This document shows, one piece after another, positions 43,861-52,667 of a DNA stretch of 64,000 nucleotides. The stretch comes from Phycisphaerales bacterium. Lineage in GTDB: Bacteria > Planctomycetota > Phycisphaerae > UBA1845 > UTPLA1. Both the position numbers and the translations under genes were made by a program. The notes under the pieces are model-generated. The model saw only the letters and a program-made list of their open reading frames with translations, was not told where the DNA came from and did no database searches. The stretch lies in the NCBI GenBank assembly GCA_020639075.1, contig JACKHI010000001.1, forward strand, positions 4,464,001 to 4,528,000, in the 5' to 3' direction. Within the stretch, counting starts at the first letter, position 1. The number at the start of each line of letters is the position of its first letter.

Positions 43861-45291
43861 TTGGGCCCGACGGGGCCGGCTGGCGTGAGCGTCGCGTCTA
43901 CGAGCCATGTCGGCGATCAATCGCCGTCCGACGGACCGGCGGCGGATCGGCAATACCTGAACGCTGCGGATCGGCTGATGCTCGTCGCGCACCAGGGCTT
44001 GCTTGCAGTCGGGCACAGCGGCTTCACGTGTCAGACGCATGTCTGGCTTGAAGGTCGCGTCGATGTCGCGCGACTGCGTTCAGCGCTCGCGAGACTGAAT
44101 CAGCAGTATCCCGTGATGACATCGCGACTCGTTGCGCCCGGCGGATATCGCGTTCCGTACTGGTCGTACCGCAACGGCGCCGAAGTCGCATTGCATGAAT
44201 CAACATTGGACGGCAGTGCGGATCGCGATGTCTGGCGCTTCGCCGAGTCGCTCTGCGATCGGCCATTCAGTCACGCGGACTCCGATCCGATCGTCTGGTA
44301 CTTGCTCCATCTGCCCGACGGCAACGACGTACTCGTCATACTCTTCAGCCACGCCCTGATGGATGGCAAAGCGCCCGAGCACATGCTGAAGGCGCTGAAC
44401 GCACTGTGGTCCGGGGACGAAGATGCGCAGGCCGCCACAGTGACGAACGCAGCGACGACCGATGAAATTGTCGCGCACCTGCGACGCGAACCGGCCAAGA
44501 AGCGGGCGCGATGCGCGATTCGTCGGCTCGGCCATGAGATCCGCTATTCGCGTCCCGCCTCGATGATCATCCCGCGATCCGATCGCGTATGGCGCGCGAC
44601 GCCGTTTCGAATCCTCGTACGCGAATTGGATGTGTCCGCTACGGAGCAGGCCCTTGCTCGCGTGAAGCGCCTCTGCGGTTTCGCGAATCTCGCGCCGGCA
44701 TTGCTGGCCGGCGTGTTTCGATCGATTCGCACACTCGGGCCGCAGCGCGATAACACCGGCCGGCAATGCAAGACGGATGTGCCGCTCAATCTTCGTCCCC
44801 CGGGCCGATCCGAGCCGATATTCCGAAACTTCATGACCTTCATCAAACTCGGTGCAACGCCGGACGAGATGACCGACAGCGAGTCGCTCGTGCGCACGCT
44901 CAACGCGCGAATGCGCGACGAATTGCGGAAGGGCATTGATCTCGGCTCGCTCCAGATGATTTCCTTCATGGCGCCGCACGCGAACCTGATGCGGCGGCAC
45001 CTCCTGCGAACCCTGCGCAAAGGTCCCGTGTCGCTTGGGTTCGGCTTTCTCGGGACCGTGATCCCTGGCCTGACGACGCTAGGCAATGCGCCGATTCGCC
45101 GGTTCTACACGATGAATGCCGCCCTCAGCCCGCCGGGAATCACGTTGCAGGGCCATCAATACGCCAACCGGCTGAGCCTCGTACTGACGCACATCGGTTC
45201 GACAGTGAACGACGACCTGGCGGAAGCGTTTCTGCAACATATCATGGACGAATTGATCGGCGCTCACGACCGATCAGAGCCGCGACCGTAA
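43861..45291 (+). CDS. Condensation / wax-ester-synthase-superfamily acyltransferase
   Basis: A 476-aa frame opening at TTG 43861; a GTG at 43885 is an alternative and no clear ribosome site decides. The domain starts at 'LNAADRLMLVAHQG' (33-46). 'VLVILFSHALMDGKAPEHML' carries the HxxxDG acyltransfer motif (His 164, Asp 168, Gly 169), with the first His of HHxxxDG replaced by Ser. 'DVPLNLRPPG' and 'ISFMAPHANLM', then 'FGFLGTVIPG' match the second lobe of condensation-fold acyltransferases. These join an acyl-thioester to an alcohol or amine; the acceptor is unknown. The acyl-CoA dehydrogenase 134 bp downstream fits lipid chemistry. The last few codons and the stop lie inside a family B repeat. 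Confidence 0.75.
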   Translation: MGPTGPAGVSVASTSHVGDQSPSDGPAADRQYLNAADRLMLVAHQGLLAVGHSGFTCQTHVWLEGRVDVARLRSALARLNQQYPVMTSRLVAPGGYRVPYWSYRNGAEVALHESTLDGSADRDVWRFAESLCDRPFSHADSDPIVWYLLHLPDGNDVLVILFSHALMDGKAPEHMLKALNALWSGDEDAQAATVTNAATTDEIVAHLRREPAKKRARCAIRRLGHEIRYSRPASMIIPRSDRVWRATPFRILVRELDVSATEQALARVKRLCGFANLAPALLAGVFRSIRTLGPQRDNTGRQCKTDVPLNLRPPGRSEPIFRNFMTFIKLGATPDEMTDSESLVRTLNARMRDELRKGIDLGSLQMISFMAPHANLMRRHLLRTLRKGPVSLGFGFLGTVIPGLTTLGNAPIRRFYTMNAALSPPGITLQGHQYANRLSLVLTHIGSTVNDDLAEAFLQHIMDELIGAHDRSEPRP

Positions 45292-45340
45292 GGGAGCGGA
45301 GGGACGCGACCGATCAGAACCGCGACCGTTAGGGACCGAT
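45275..45340 (+). repeat. Family B repeat, two tandem copies
   Basis: CAGAGCCGCGACCGTAAGGG (45275-45294) then AGCGG, and CAGAACCGCGACCGTTAGGG (45315-45334) then ACCGAT. The first copy supplies the stop codon of the acyltransferase gene. Other copies: 46588, 51394 and 52668. Confidence 0.85.
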
Positions 45341-45424
45341 ACCAATACGGCTGCATGGTCGACGGACCGACACGAAACCAGCGTACGCTCAACAGGCAGG
45401 AGCGAACGAAACGACGGGATTCTC

Positions 45425-46561
45425 ATGGACTTTTCATTCACCGAGTCGCAACAAAAGGCCTTCGACGAAGCCTACGCCTTCGCCGCAGAATCGCTCACAC
45501 ACGGCGACGTCGATCCGGCGTTCGATCGCGACGGCTGGCGAAAGTGCGCGGACTTTGGTGCAATGGGCGTCACGATCCCCGCCGAGTTCGGCGGTCGCGG
45601 CGACTCCCTCAGCGAATTCGTCGCGATGTTCGAAGGCCTTGCCTACGGCGCACCGCGCCGGCTCGGTTTGTACATCGCCATTAACGCCCACGTCTTCGGC
45701 AGCGTCGAGACGCTCTTCAAAGCCGGCACCGACGAGCAGAAGAAGCGATACCTGAAGAAGCTCGCCACGGGCGAGTGGGTCGCCGCCCACAGCGTCACGG
45801 AGCCCGACGGCGGTTCCGACATCGGTAACATGAAGACGATCGCGCGGAAAGACGGCGATCGCTGGATCATCAACGGCAGAAAGAAATACACGACCTGCGG
45901 CGCAGGCGCCGACCTGCACGTCGTGTATGCGAAGATGGACGATCCTGATCGCTATCGACTGAGCTGCCTGCTCGTCGAGCCCGGCACGCCCGGCATGCAC
46001 GTTCGACCGCTGCCCGCGTCAGGGCTAGACGGCTCCGGCCTAAGCGAAGTCACGTACGAGAATGTCAGCGTTCCCGAAGCGAACATCCTTGGCAAGCCCG
46101 GCAGCGGGGCGATGCTCTTCCAGGGATCCATCGAGCGCGAACGCGCCTGCATCTTCGGTTTCGTCCTCGGCGCCATGCGTAAACAGGTCGACATCGCTGT
46201 CCAGTACGCAAACGAACGCAACGTCGGAGGACGCCCCATCGCAGGCTATCAGGCCGTCGCTCATCGCATCGCAGACATGAAAATGAGGCTGGATGCCGCG
46301 CGACTGCTGCTATACAACGTGACGGCCCTGAAGGCCGCGAATAAACGCGCCCCGACCGAAGCCGCCGTCGCCAAGCTGTTCATCAGCGAGAGCTTCCTCG
46401 CCAACAGCATGGACCTCTGCCGCATCCATGGCGGCAACGGCTTCCTGCTGGAAAACGGCATCGAAGGCTACCTGCGTGACGCGCTGGGAACGATCATCTT
46501 CAGCGGGACGAGCGATATCCAGCGCAACATCATCGCGGGCCAGCTGGGCGTGCGCGGTTAG
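45425..46561 (+). CDS. Acyl-CoA dehydrogenase
   Basis: A 378-aa flavoenzyme of standard length. The N-terminal helical domain starts 'MDFSFTESQQKAFDEAYAFA'; 'AHSVTEPDGGSDIGNMKT' is the FAD-contact loop, 'WIINGRKKYTTCG' the middle beta-domain strand, 'GRPIAGYQAVAHRIADMK' and 'CRIHGGNGFLLENGIEGYLR' the C-terminal helices, and 'IIFSGTSDIQRNIIAGQLG' the closing FAD motif. It oxidises an acyl-CoA to the enoyl-CoA; chain specificity cannot be read. The usual catalytic Glu position is 'ENGIEGYLRDA' or near it. It follows the acyltransferase, separated by family B repeats, and no beta-oxidation partners are adjacent. Confidence 0.93.
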   Translation: MDFSFTESQQKAFDEAYAFAAESLTHGDVDPAFDRDGWRKCADFGAMGVTIPAEFGGRGDSLSEFVAMFEGLAYGAPRRLGLYIAINAHVFGSVETLFKAGTDEQKKRYLKKLATGEWVAAHSVTEPDGGSDIGNMKTIARKDGDRWIINGRKKYTTCGAGADLHVVYAKMDDPDRYRLSCLLVEPGTPGMHVRPLPASGLDGSGLSEVTYENVSVPEANILGKPGSGAMLFQGSIERERACIFGFVLGAMRKQVDIAVQYANERNVGGRPIAGYQAVAHRIADMKMRLDAARLLLYNVTALKAANKRAPTEAAVAKLFISESFLANSMDLCRIHGGNGFLLENGIEGYLRDALGTIIFSGTSDIQRNIIAGQLGVRG

Positions 46562-46587
46562 TGGCGTCTTACGAGTTACAAAGCGCA

Positions 46588-46625
46588 CAGAGCCGCGACC
46601 GTAAGGAAGCGGTACCAGCGTATGC
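46588..46625 (+). repeat. Family B repeat, full-length copy
   Basis: CAGAGCCGCGACCGTAAGGA followed by AGCGGTACCAGCGTATGC. The same 38-bp extent is seen at 52668-52705. Confidence 0.85.
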
Positions 46626-46674
46626 GCCGAGCCGATTAGCCGTCGCGACAGAGTTAGCCCACAGGAGCAATCGA

Positions 46675-47553
46675 TTGAACAAATGGTACCCCATCTACGC
46701 CATCATCTTCGGCGGCGGCGGTATCGCATTGGCCTATTGGGTCAATCGCGAACTTCAGCGCGTTCGGCAGGAACGTCACGATCGCCTCGAGAAACTCCGT
46801 CAGTTCGACGCCGTTCGCACGTCGTCGCCGCTGGATGATCCGAACGAGCAGGCCCGCAAACAGGCTCTCCTCAACGTCGAAACTCGATTTACGCTCTTCC
46901 GCGCGACGCTCGTGCCGGTCATCCTCCTACTCACAATCTCGATAGTTGCGCTGCCCTTGCTCCAGCAACTCCCCGGCACGATGCTCTCGCTTGTCGTCGC
47001 CGCCGTCGGCGTTATCGTCGGCATCGCCGCCCGGCCCATGCTGGAGAACTTCGTCGCCGGCGTCGTAATCTCCTTTTCGCGACCTTTTCGAATTGGGGAC
47101 ACCGTCACGATCGACAACGAGTTCGGCACGATTGAGGACATCACAGTCTCGCACACGATCGTGAAAGTCTGGGATTGGCGCCGGTTGATGATCCCCAACT
47201 CCCAGATGATCTCCAAGCAATTCGTCAACTACTCGATCATCGATCGCTACCAGTGGAAGTACGTCGAATTCTGGGTCGCGCCCGATTCCGATCTGAAAGT
47301 CGTCGAGGAGATTGCGAAATCGGCGGCAAAGTCCAGCCCCTCCTACGCCAATTACGAGGAGCCGCGATTCTGGGTCATGGAAATGGGCAAGGAGGGCCTG
47401 CGATGCTGGCTTGCCGCATGGGCCGATACACCGTCAGCGGCCTGGCAGTTGTCGCACGACATACGAACGAGACTCGTCGCGGACCTGCGCGATCGCGGCG
47501 TCAAGACGCACGTCCATCGCCTGGAAAACGCCGAGCCACGAGTGATGGGTTGA
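46675..47553 (+). CDS. MscS-type mechanosensitive channel / small-conductance channel family
   Basis: A 292-aa membrane protein. The open frame goes back to 46561, but that part is a family B repeat. A TTG at 46675 with AGGAG eight bases upstream, directly before 'NKWYPIYAIIFGG', is the likely start. Transmembrane segments at ~5-22, 78-97 and 103-123; the pore helix region 'VVAAVGVIVGIAARPMLENF' has the Ala/Gly pattern of MscS TM3. The beta domain follows: 'VISFSRPFRIGDTVTIDNEFGTIEDI' (split), 'RRLMIPNSQMISKQFVNYS'. The family opens on membrane tension to release solutes. It is 3' to the acyl-CoA dehydrogenase gene with no functional link evident. Confidence 0.88.
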   Translation: MNKWYPIYAIIFGGGGIALAYWVNRELQRVRQERHDRLEKLRQFDAVRTSSPLDDPNEQARKQALLNVETRFTLFRATLVPVILLLTISIVALPLLQQLPGTMLSLVVAAVGVIVGIAARPMLENFVAGVVISFSRPFRIGDTVTIDNEFGTIEDITVSHTIVKVWDWRRLMIPNSQMISKQFVNYSIIDRYQWKYVEFWVAPDSDLKVVEEIAKSAAKSSPSYANYEEPRFWVMEMGKEGLRCWLAAWADTPSAAWQLSHDIRTRLVADLRDRGVKTHVHRLENAEPRVMG

Positions 47554-47569
47554 TCCGCCCCACGATTTC

Positions 47570-47986
47570 TTACCCCAACTCCTCCACGCGCCGAATAATC
47601 TCCATCGTCCCCGGCAACAGATTCTCAATTCCCTCGATCTCCACCGGCGTCATCCAGTGGCATTGCGCCACTTCCGCCGGGTTCGGCATGGGTTCATGGC
47701 CGTTCAGCTGAGCCGCGACGCAATAAAGCACGAGCTTCCGATCCGGCCTTTGCATCGTCATCAGCAATTCGCCGGGCTCGACGTCAATATTCAACTCCTC
47801 GCGCATCTCCCGAACGAGCGCCGCATGCAGCGACTCGCCTTCTTCGACTTCGCCCCCTGGGAAACACCACGCCAGCGGAACACGCACGTGCGCCGAGCGC
47901 TGAATGATCAGGTACCGCGCGTCGCGGCGGATCACACCGATCACGCCGTTCATCACGCCGTCGATACGCTCGGGGATCATTGTCAT
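47570..47986 (-). CDS. NUDIX hydrolase
   Basis: A 138-aa protein; the ATG at 47986 overlaps the upstream stop (ATGA). The longer frame upstream overlaps the zinc-ribbon gene and is not used. The Nudix box reads 'GGEVEEGESLHAALVREMRE' then ELNI, i.e. G-x5-E-x7-REUxEExGU with the last Gly replaced by Asn. 'CFPGGEVEEG' and 'WMTPVEIEGIENL' are typical of the MutT/ADP-ribose pyrophosphatase-like short group. It hydrolyses a nucleoside diphosphate-X; substrate unknown. Last gene of a four-gene minus-strand operon. Confidence 0.85.
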   Translation of the reverse strand: MTMIPERIDGVMNGVIGVIRRDARYLIIQRSAHVRVPLAWCFPGGEVEEGESLHAALVREMREELNIDVEPGELLMTMQRPDRKLVLYCVAAQLNGHEPMPNPAEVAQCHWMTPVEIEGIENLLPGTMEIIRRVEELG

Positions 47987-48288
47987 GACCGCCGGCGCTC
48001 CTCGATGAGTCGCGCCAACGGATGCCGAAGAAACGATCGATGACACTCCGGACACAGGTCGAAGCGAAACGATCGATAGACCTGATCCTCGATCTCGTCG
48101 GGCGATGTACATGCGAGATTGCGGATGATCGTTTCCATCTCCGCCGCGTGATCGCGCTGGAGATCCTCCTCGTTGAATTCCAGCTTCCCCGCCGCCGCGA
48201 ACGCCTCGATCTTCACGATGAAGTGGTTGGAACCGTCGCGTTTGAGGTCCAGTTGGCAGCCGTCGCAACGATATCGAATCACGGGCAT
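47983..48288 (-). CDS. Small zinc-ribbon-type protein
   Basis: A 101-aa cytosolic protein. GAAAGAG precedes ATG 48288. Two Cys pairs are far apart: 'YRCDGCQLDL' near the N-terminus and 'FDLCPECHRSFLRHPLARL' near the C-terminus, likely one four-Cys zinc site. The middle is helical and acidic ('NEEDLQRDHAAEMETIIRNL'). It resembles small conserved planctomycete proteins of unknown role; no DNA-binding or enzyme motif is seen. Translationally coupled to the NUDIX gene, 43 bp after the FMN reductase gene. Confidence 0.7.
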   Translation of the reverse strand: MPVIRYRCDGCQLDLKRDGSNHFIVKIEAFAAAGKLEFNEEDLQRDHAAEMETIIRNLACTSPDEIEDQVYRSFRFDLCPECHRSFLRHPLARLIEERRRS

Positions 48289-48331
48289 CTCTTTCGGCGT
48301 ATCGGGGCAATCGATCGAATTCGAATCCCCA

Positions 48332-48922
48332 TTATGCGCCGATCAGCGCCGACGTCACGCGGGCCAGCTCCGCCGCGATATTCTCGACGCTCTCCCGCGT
48401 CGCGTCGTCCTTGATGCGGCCCTCGGCGTCAAAAACCTCGTGGGCCTTCGGTATCGCCTTCTGATCCGGAATCACGATGACGCGGATGTTGCCGAGAATC
48501 GAGCGCAGATGTACGAGACCCCGCAGCCCGCCGAGCGCTCCCGGCGACGCCGCCAGCAGCGCCGCCGTCTTGCCCGCAAAGCAATCCAGCGGCGGCTCGT
48601 CCTTCGTCGCGGGTCGCGAAGCCCAGTCGATCGCGTTCTTCAGCGCGCCGCTGATGGAACTGTTGTACTCCGGCGATGCAATCAACAATCCGTCGTGGTC
48701 CTTCATGATTGTCTTGAGCCGCTTCGCGCCGCCGGGCAGACCGCCCGCCGCTTCAATGTCGCCGTCATACATGGGCAGCTCGAATTCGCGAAGATCGATG
48801 TACGTCACGTCCGCGCCGGCCTTCCGCGCACCCTCGGCCGCCGCCTTGACGAGCTTCTTGTTATAGGAGTCTTCGCGCATGCTGCCGGCGAAGGCGAGAA
48901 TCTTCGGTCGTCGATCCGCCAT
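48332..48922 (-). CDS. NADPH-dependent FMN reductase (ChrR/azoreductase-like)
   Basis: A 196-aa flavodoxin-fold enzyme of family length. ATG at 48922, three bases after the methyltransferase stop, with AAAGGA upstream. 'ILAFAGSMREDSYNKKLV' is the FMN phosphate loop, 'FELPMYDGDIEAAGGLP' and 'GLLIASPEYNSSISGALKNAIDW' (split) the other FMN contacts, 'LAASPGALGGLRGLVHLR' the C-terminal part. It reduces FMN or FMN-bound quinone or metal oxyanion substrates; the exact acceptor is not known. Member of a compact operon with a methyltransferase, zinc ribbon and NUDIX gene, which might suggest detoxification or repair, as inference. Confidence 0.9.
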   Translation of the reverse strand: MADRRPKILAFAGSMREDSYNKKLVKAAAEGARKAGADVTYIDLREFELPMYDGDIEAAGGLPGGAKRLKTIMKDHDGLLIASPEYNSSISGALKNAIDWASRPATKDEPPLDCFAGKTAALLAASPGALGGLRGLVHLRSILGNIRVIVIPDQKAIPKAHEVFDAEGRIKDDATRESVENIAAELARVTSALIGA

Positions 48923-48925
48923 TGT

Positions 48926-49567
48926 TCAATCGTCCTTTCGTATGCTGGCGAGCCATGCCCGCGCGCCGTCTTCGAAAATGTTGGCCTCGAAGCGCGCCGG
49001 CGCAATCGATTCAATTGTCCAGCCGTCCGCAAATGCCGCCCGCAGTTCCTCCTGCGTGACCCGACGAGGTCCTCCCTCGCGTGTTTCGGATTCCGAAAAG
49101 CACATGAGGATCAACCGGCCGCCCGGACGCAGCGCATCGCGCAGGCTGGCCACATAGCGAGGCCGATCATCGTCGGAAAACGTGTGAAAGCAACCGCAGT
49201 CGACCACCGTATCGAATCGCCGTCCGAGTGAACCGAGGTCGCGAACATCGTGCACCCTGAATTCGGCCGACTGCCGTCGCTCGAGGTTTTTCGCGACAGC
49301 CCGATCGATCGCGACGCTGACGACATCGACGCCGAGAACCACGTGCCCCCTGCCCGCCAGGCAAAGCGCGTTTTCACCCGTTCCGCAGCCGGCGTCCAGG
49401 ACGTCGCCGACGATGGCGCCGCGCTCGGCCGCCTCGATGATCGCCCGTTGGGGACGGCCAATTTCCCACGGCGGCGTCTTGGCGTAGGCCGCCCGAAATG
49501 TGGAAGTCGAGACGCCGTTGGCTCGCAGATCGTCCGGATTTGTCGGCGGCAGAGTGGCGTCGGGCAC
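48926..49567 (-). CDS. SAM-dependent methyltransferase (thiopurine/tellurite-type)
   Basis: A 213-aa enzyme. The GTG at 49567 with AAGGAG eight bases upstream is chosen over the frame start at 49702, whose extra residues are not family-like. 'STFRAAYAKTPPWEIGRPQRAI' (split) matches the class that begins with a W(E/D)xGxPQ motif, followed by SAM motif 'VLDAGCGTGENALCLAGRGH', 'VLGVDVVSVAI', 'FDTVVDCGCFHTF' and 'LRPGGRLILMCFSE'. This pattern is seen in small-thiol, tellurite or chalcogen methyltransferases and in many of unknown substrate. It starts the four-gene operon. Confidence 0.85.
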   Translation of the reverse strand: MPDATLPPTNPDDLRANGVSTSTFRAAYAKTPPWEIGRPQRAIIEAAERGAIVGDVLDAGCGTGENALCLAGRGHVVLGVDVVSVAIDRAVAKNLERRQSAEFRVHDVRDLGSLGRRFDTVVDCGCFHTFSDDDRPRYVASLRDALRPGGRLILMCFSESETREGGPRRVTQEELRAAFADGWTIESIAPARFEANIFEDGARAWLASIRKDD

Positions 49568-49991
49568 GGGGCGTCTCCTTGGCGGTCCAGGGCAGCCGAC
49601 GGCCGCCGATTCGCAATGATAGTCGTGGACGCCCGGAATTGACGCTGATACGAAGGGGTGACCCAAAAAAGCGGTTGGCCGAGCCGGCCGGGCGACTCGC
49701 AATAACTTCGCAATCCAAAGCGTTGAACGCTATAAATACGATAATAGAAAAGTGCCTCCGCCGTCGGCAACGTCGTGGCGTGAAATCCCGGCCGGTTCGG
49801 ATCGGAGGCTGCTAGTCGAGGTTCATTCGAATCCCGTTCCTGCCGGCAATCCGCCGGCAAATCCCGGACATTGAAAGCCGACGCCTAAACACTCATCCGC
49901 TTGGTCTTCGCATTCTGATCGAGCTGGTAGTTGTTGTTGCGACTCGTCCGAGAGAACGGATTTCCGGAAGCCTCGTTCGGAGCTGTCAGCG
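49568..49991. other. Divergent intergenic region
   Basis: No gene. It separates the methyltransferase operon (minus) from the deiminase-like gene (plus). An AT-rich stretch around 49727-49750 (TATAAATACGATAATAG) may hold promoter elements, and TGCCGG / CCGGCA forms a small hairpin near 49842-49860. Confidence 0.5.
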
Positions 49992-51365
49992 TTGAAGACG
50001 CAGTTCACATCCGGTTTGAATCCCAGTGCCGTCTCCCGCGTCGATAACAGGCCGCGACGTCGCGCGTCGTGGCTTTGGCTGTTTATCGTCGTCGCTTTCG
50101 TGCCATGTGTAACAAGGGCCGAAGGCCCTGCGTCGGATCCGCCCGAGGCGCCGGAGGCGGGCCAGATCCTCTCCGACACGTCCGGGCGCATCGCGGAAGT
50201 GCTCCTCCACTTTGATGATGAAATCGAGGCGGAACTCGCGCCTGTCTATCGCGACCTGTTCGCGGGACTGGGCGACGACGTCCGGATCCGCGTGCTGTGT
50301 GAGACGGGCGATTCCGCCAGGCGATTCGCCGAACGATGGCAAGACGTCGCCACGCGCGGCAATCGCAATATGGATGTGGTCAACGTCGGCATGCCGCTTT
50401 CCATCTGGGCGCGCGATCGATGCATTTCTCGCTCGCGCGGCGATGCCGTCCAGCGATCGGCCTCGTTTGTTCCGTCGGCGAACCCCTATTACGAATACGA
50501 GAAGCACAACGATCTGCGGACGCAGCGAATGCTCTATCGAGGCCTCCTCGGTCCGAGCGTCCTCCGTAGCTGGCTGCAGCTTGAGGGCGGCAACGTCATC
50601 GCGAACGGTAAGCAGGTCTTCATCGGGGCCAACGTTGCGGAAGAAAACGACTGCGAGCTGCCAGACCCGCAGCTTCGACGCGAACTCGCCAAGATCTGCG
50701 GACGCAACTACCACCTTGTCGGTGAGAGAATTGATTACCTGCCGTGGGACCATGTCGACATGTACATGACGCCTATCGGCGAAGACACGATCCTTGTGGC
50801 CAGCGCCACGGCCGGAAACTCGTTCGTAACGCAGGCCTGCGACCCGGACGGCACGGAGTTCGAGTTGTCGAAGGATGTGCAGGCGGCGCTCGATCACGTT
50901 GCAGATGAAATGCGCACGCTCGGCTATCGCGTCCTGCGGCTCCCCGCCGTTTTCGGCGCAACAGGCGACTGGATCATGACGTACAACAACGTCGTCATGG
51001 ACGAGCGCAACGGCCATCGCGTCGTGCTGATGCCGATCTACAATGTCCCCGACATGGATCAGGCCGCCGCTCAGGCCTATGCGAAGCTCGGCTTCGAAGT
51101 GAAGACGATCGACGTCAGCGGTGTCTACGAATACGGCGGCGCAGTGCGCTGCATCGTGAATGTCGTCGATCGCAAGCGGGATGTGCCGACACGCGTCGAT
51201 CCGCGACAGCTTGCCGAAGTGCGCCACGGAAAGGTGCGCGTTCTGGACGTCTCCTCCTTCATCCCGCGCCGCATCACGCGCGTCTACGGCGAAGAGGAAA
51301 TCACGCCCGAAACAGAACCCGTCGCCGGCCCGACTGCCGAACCCATGAACGTCCTTCGCCGCTGA
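49992..51365 (+). CDS. Exported guanidino-modifying enzyme (agmatine / peptidylarginine deiminase-like), copy 1
   Basis: A 457-aa exported protein. TTG start at 49992 with GGAG nine bases upstream. Residues ~25-43 are a signal peptide (WLWLFIVVAFVPCVTRA). The mature part has the full catalytic set of the agmatine deiminase/PAD_porph family: 'SIWARDR' (Asp 142), 'LEGGNV' (Glu 198), 'PWDHVDMYM' (His 254, Asp 256) and 'GGAVRCIVNVV' (Cys 387, the nucleophile). The family hydrolyses guanidino groups (agmatine to N-carbamoylputrescine, or arginine to citrulline in peptides). Export makes a cytosolic agmatine role unlikely and a secreted peptidyl or external substrate more likely; that is inference. 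A paralog lies at 60130-61383. Confidence 0.82.
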   Translation: MKTQFTSGLNPSAVSRVDNRPRRRASWLWLFIVVAFVPCVTRAEGPASDPPEAPEAGQILSDTSGRIAEVLLHFDDEIEAELAPVYRDLFAGLGDDVRIRVLCETGDSARRFAERWQDVATRGNRNMDVVNVGMPLSIWARDRCISRSRGDAVQRSASFVPSANPYYEYEKHNDLRTQRMLYRGLLGPSVLRSWLQLEGGNVIANGKQVFIGANVAEENDCELPDPQLRRELAKICGRNYHLVGERIDYLPWDHVDMYMTPIGEDTILVASATAGNSFVTQACDPDGTEFELSKDVQAALDHVADEMRTLGYRVLRLPAVFGATGDWIMTYNNVVMDERNGHRVVLMPIYNVPDMDQAAAQAYAKLGFEVKTIDVSGVYEYGGAVRCIVNVVDRKRDVPTRVDPRQLAEVRHGKVRVLDVSSFIPRRITRVYGEEEITPETEPVAGPTAEPMNVLRR

Positions 51366-51393
51366 TCGCCTCAAGCAGAGAGCCGCCAACTCA

Positions 51394-51420
51394 CGGAACC
51401 GCGACCGTAAGGGAGCCGGG
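51394..51420 (+). repeat. Family B repeat, short copy
   Basis: GGAACCGCGACCGTAAGGGA then GCCGGG, 29 bp after the stop of the deiminase-like gene. Confidence 0.75.
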
Positions 51421-51539
51421 CGCGCGCACTCCCCAGTTCGCATGGACTTCATCGCATCACGTAGCGACGATGTCAAGTAAAGGAAATAGTACATCCCGGA
51501 AAATCGGGAATCGCAAGACTTCGGCGAGGCCGCACAGCA

Positions 51540-51672
51540 CAATCGCACAACAGGCCAAATGCTTGAATGCCGCCTGCACGCTGAAAGCGTGCCATATGCC
51601 GAGCCCAGGGCAAACGCAGGCCCGGGGTACCGAACCAACCCGCGATCTAAGCACTGAAAGTGCGAAATAAAC
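51540..51672. repeat. Family E composite intergenic repeat
   Basis: Three small palindrome-like units in a row: CACGCTGAAAGCGTG (about 51578-51592), GCCCAGGGC...GGCCCGGG (51601-51637) and GCACTGAAAGTGC (51650-51662). The style ('xGCTGAAAGCx' plus 'CCCAGGGC') is that of planctomycete interspersed repeats. Only one copy is seen in this window, so the family call is by resemblance. Confidence 0.5.
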
Positions 51673-51938
51673 ACTTGGGCGCCAAGTCGCTTGCGATCCC
51701 CAAAGTCGCATCGACGGCGTGAATTGACTTCCCGGAATTCCGTGATGAACCAGAAAAGAGCCCAGATGAAATCAAAGTCCGCGAAGCGGCCTTGAGCTCG
51801 AAGCCAGATCCAGATTGCGAACCCTGAACATGTGAGCAAACGCAATCTGGAGAGCGCAATCGCGCCGAGAAGCTACCAATCGTCGAATCAAATCGGTACC
51901 ATAAATCAAAGTTGTCTCTCCAACGTGCCGGTTTGCTT

Positions 51939-52655
51939 ATGACTCCAAGACTGTCCCTCATTGCCACGCTACTTTGCGCCTCACCCCTCTTCGGGGCGTC
52001 TGTGACGCTGCAGGTCTGGAATCTCAGCACAACGGTGGACGATGGCTTTCTCGACGATAGGGACAACATCACGTCTGTAACGGTTCAGAACCCGTTTCAG
52101 CAAACCCACAATGTCATGCTTGGTGACTCGTCCGCGATGACGACATACAACTTCATGTGGCAGGCGCAATCGGCGAGTTTCTTGATCGATGCAATTCACT
52201 CGCTGAAAGACATCCCGACAACGTCAAGCCTGTCTATTTCGCGTTCGGTCGGGACCGCAAGGATGCATACTGAAAGTGATCTGCTTGTGACTGTTGATGC
52301 GCAGTACACCTATCACTCGTTGGGTTCGGAATACTACGCACGATTGGGATTGATCGTCGCCGATACGGATGCGAAGACTCAGTTCATTAACGAATCGCAT
52401 CAGGCCGGCCCTGCTTTCCTCGGCGCGAGCGTGGGCGTATTTTCCATTCAGGAGAGCACGACGATTCCGGCGGGTACGAATTTCGGTTTCAGCTACAGCA
52501 TGTTGCTGACGACTTTCGGAGGCGGTTCGAGCGCTGTTGGCCACGCCGCAGGCCACGTGAACATAACAATGCAGGTCATCCCCGAACCTGCCGCGTTCCT
52601 GCTTCTGATTCCCGCACTCCCCTTCATGCGACGCCGCGCGCGAACGCCGAGTTGA
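51939..52655 (+). CDS. PEP-CTERM exported protein
   Basis: A 238-aa protein from ATG 51939 (a TTG at 51912 is also open). Signal peptide 'LSLIATLLCASPLFGA'. The body is a beta-rich domain with no enzyme motif ('VTLQVWNLSTTVDDGFLDD', 'FSYSMLLTTFGGGSSAVGH'). The C-terminus is 'VIPEPAAFLLLIPALPFM' then RRRAR, a standard PEP-CTERM sorting signal. Function unknown beyond likely exosortase-dependent surface or exopolysaccharide association. A full family B repeat follows 12 bp after the stop. Confidence 0.85.
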   Translation: MTPRLSLIATLLCASPLFGASVTLQVWNLSTTVDDGFLDDRDNITSVTVQNPFQQTHNVMLGDSSAMTTYNFMWQAQSASFLIDAIHSLKDIPTTSSLSISRSVGTARMHTESDLLVTVDAQYTYHSLGSEYYARLGLIVADTDAKTQFINESHQAGPAFLGASVGVFSIQESTTIPAGTNFGFSYSMLLTTFGGGSSAVGHAAGHVNITMQVIPEPAAFLLLIPALPFMRRRARTPS

Positions 52656-52667
52656 ATCACCGCAAAT

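Larger units (their letters stand above)
51366..51938. other. Repeat-rich intergenic region
   Basis: No gene. Contents: a family B copy (51394-51420), a family E composite repeat (~51540-51672), the 16-base word shared with 6568-6583 at 51737-51752, and AT-richer DNA before the PEP-CTERM gene. Short frames here are translated repeat. Confidence 0.6.

Noticed and set aside
46561..46674. N-terminal extension of the MscS protein
   Set aside because: This part of the frame is translated family B repeat; a TTG with a good AGGAG site lies just downstream of the repeat.
51470..51670. 66-aa + frame downstream of the deiminase-like gene
   Set aside because: It is translated composite intergenic repeat, without start signals.
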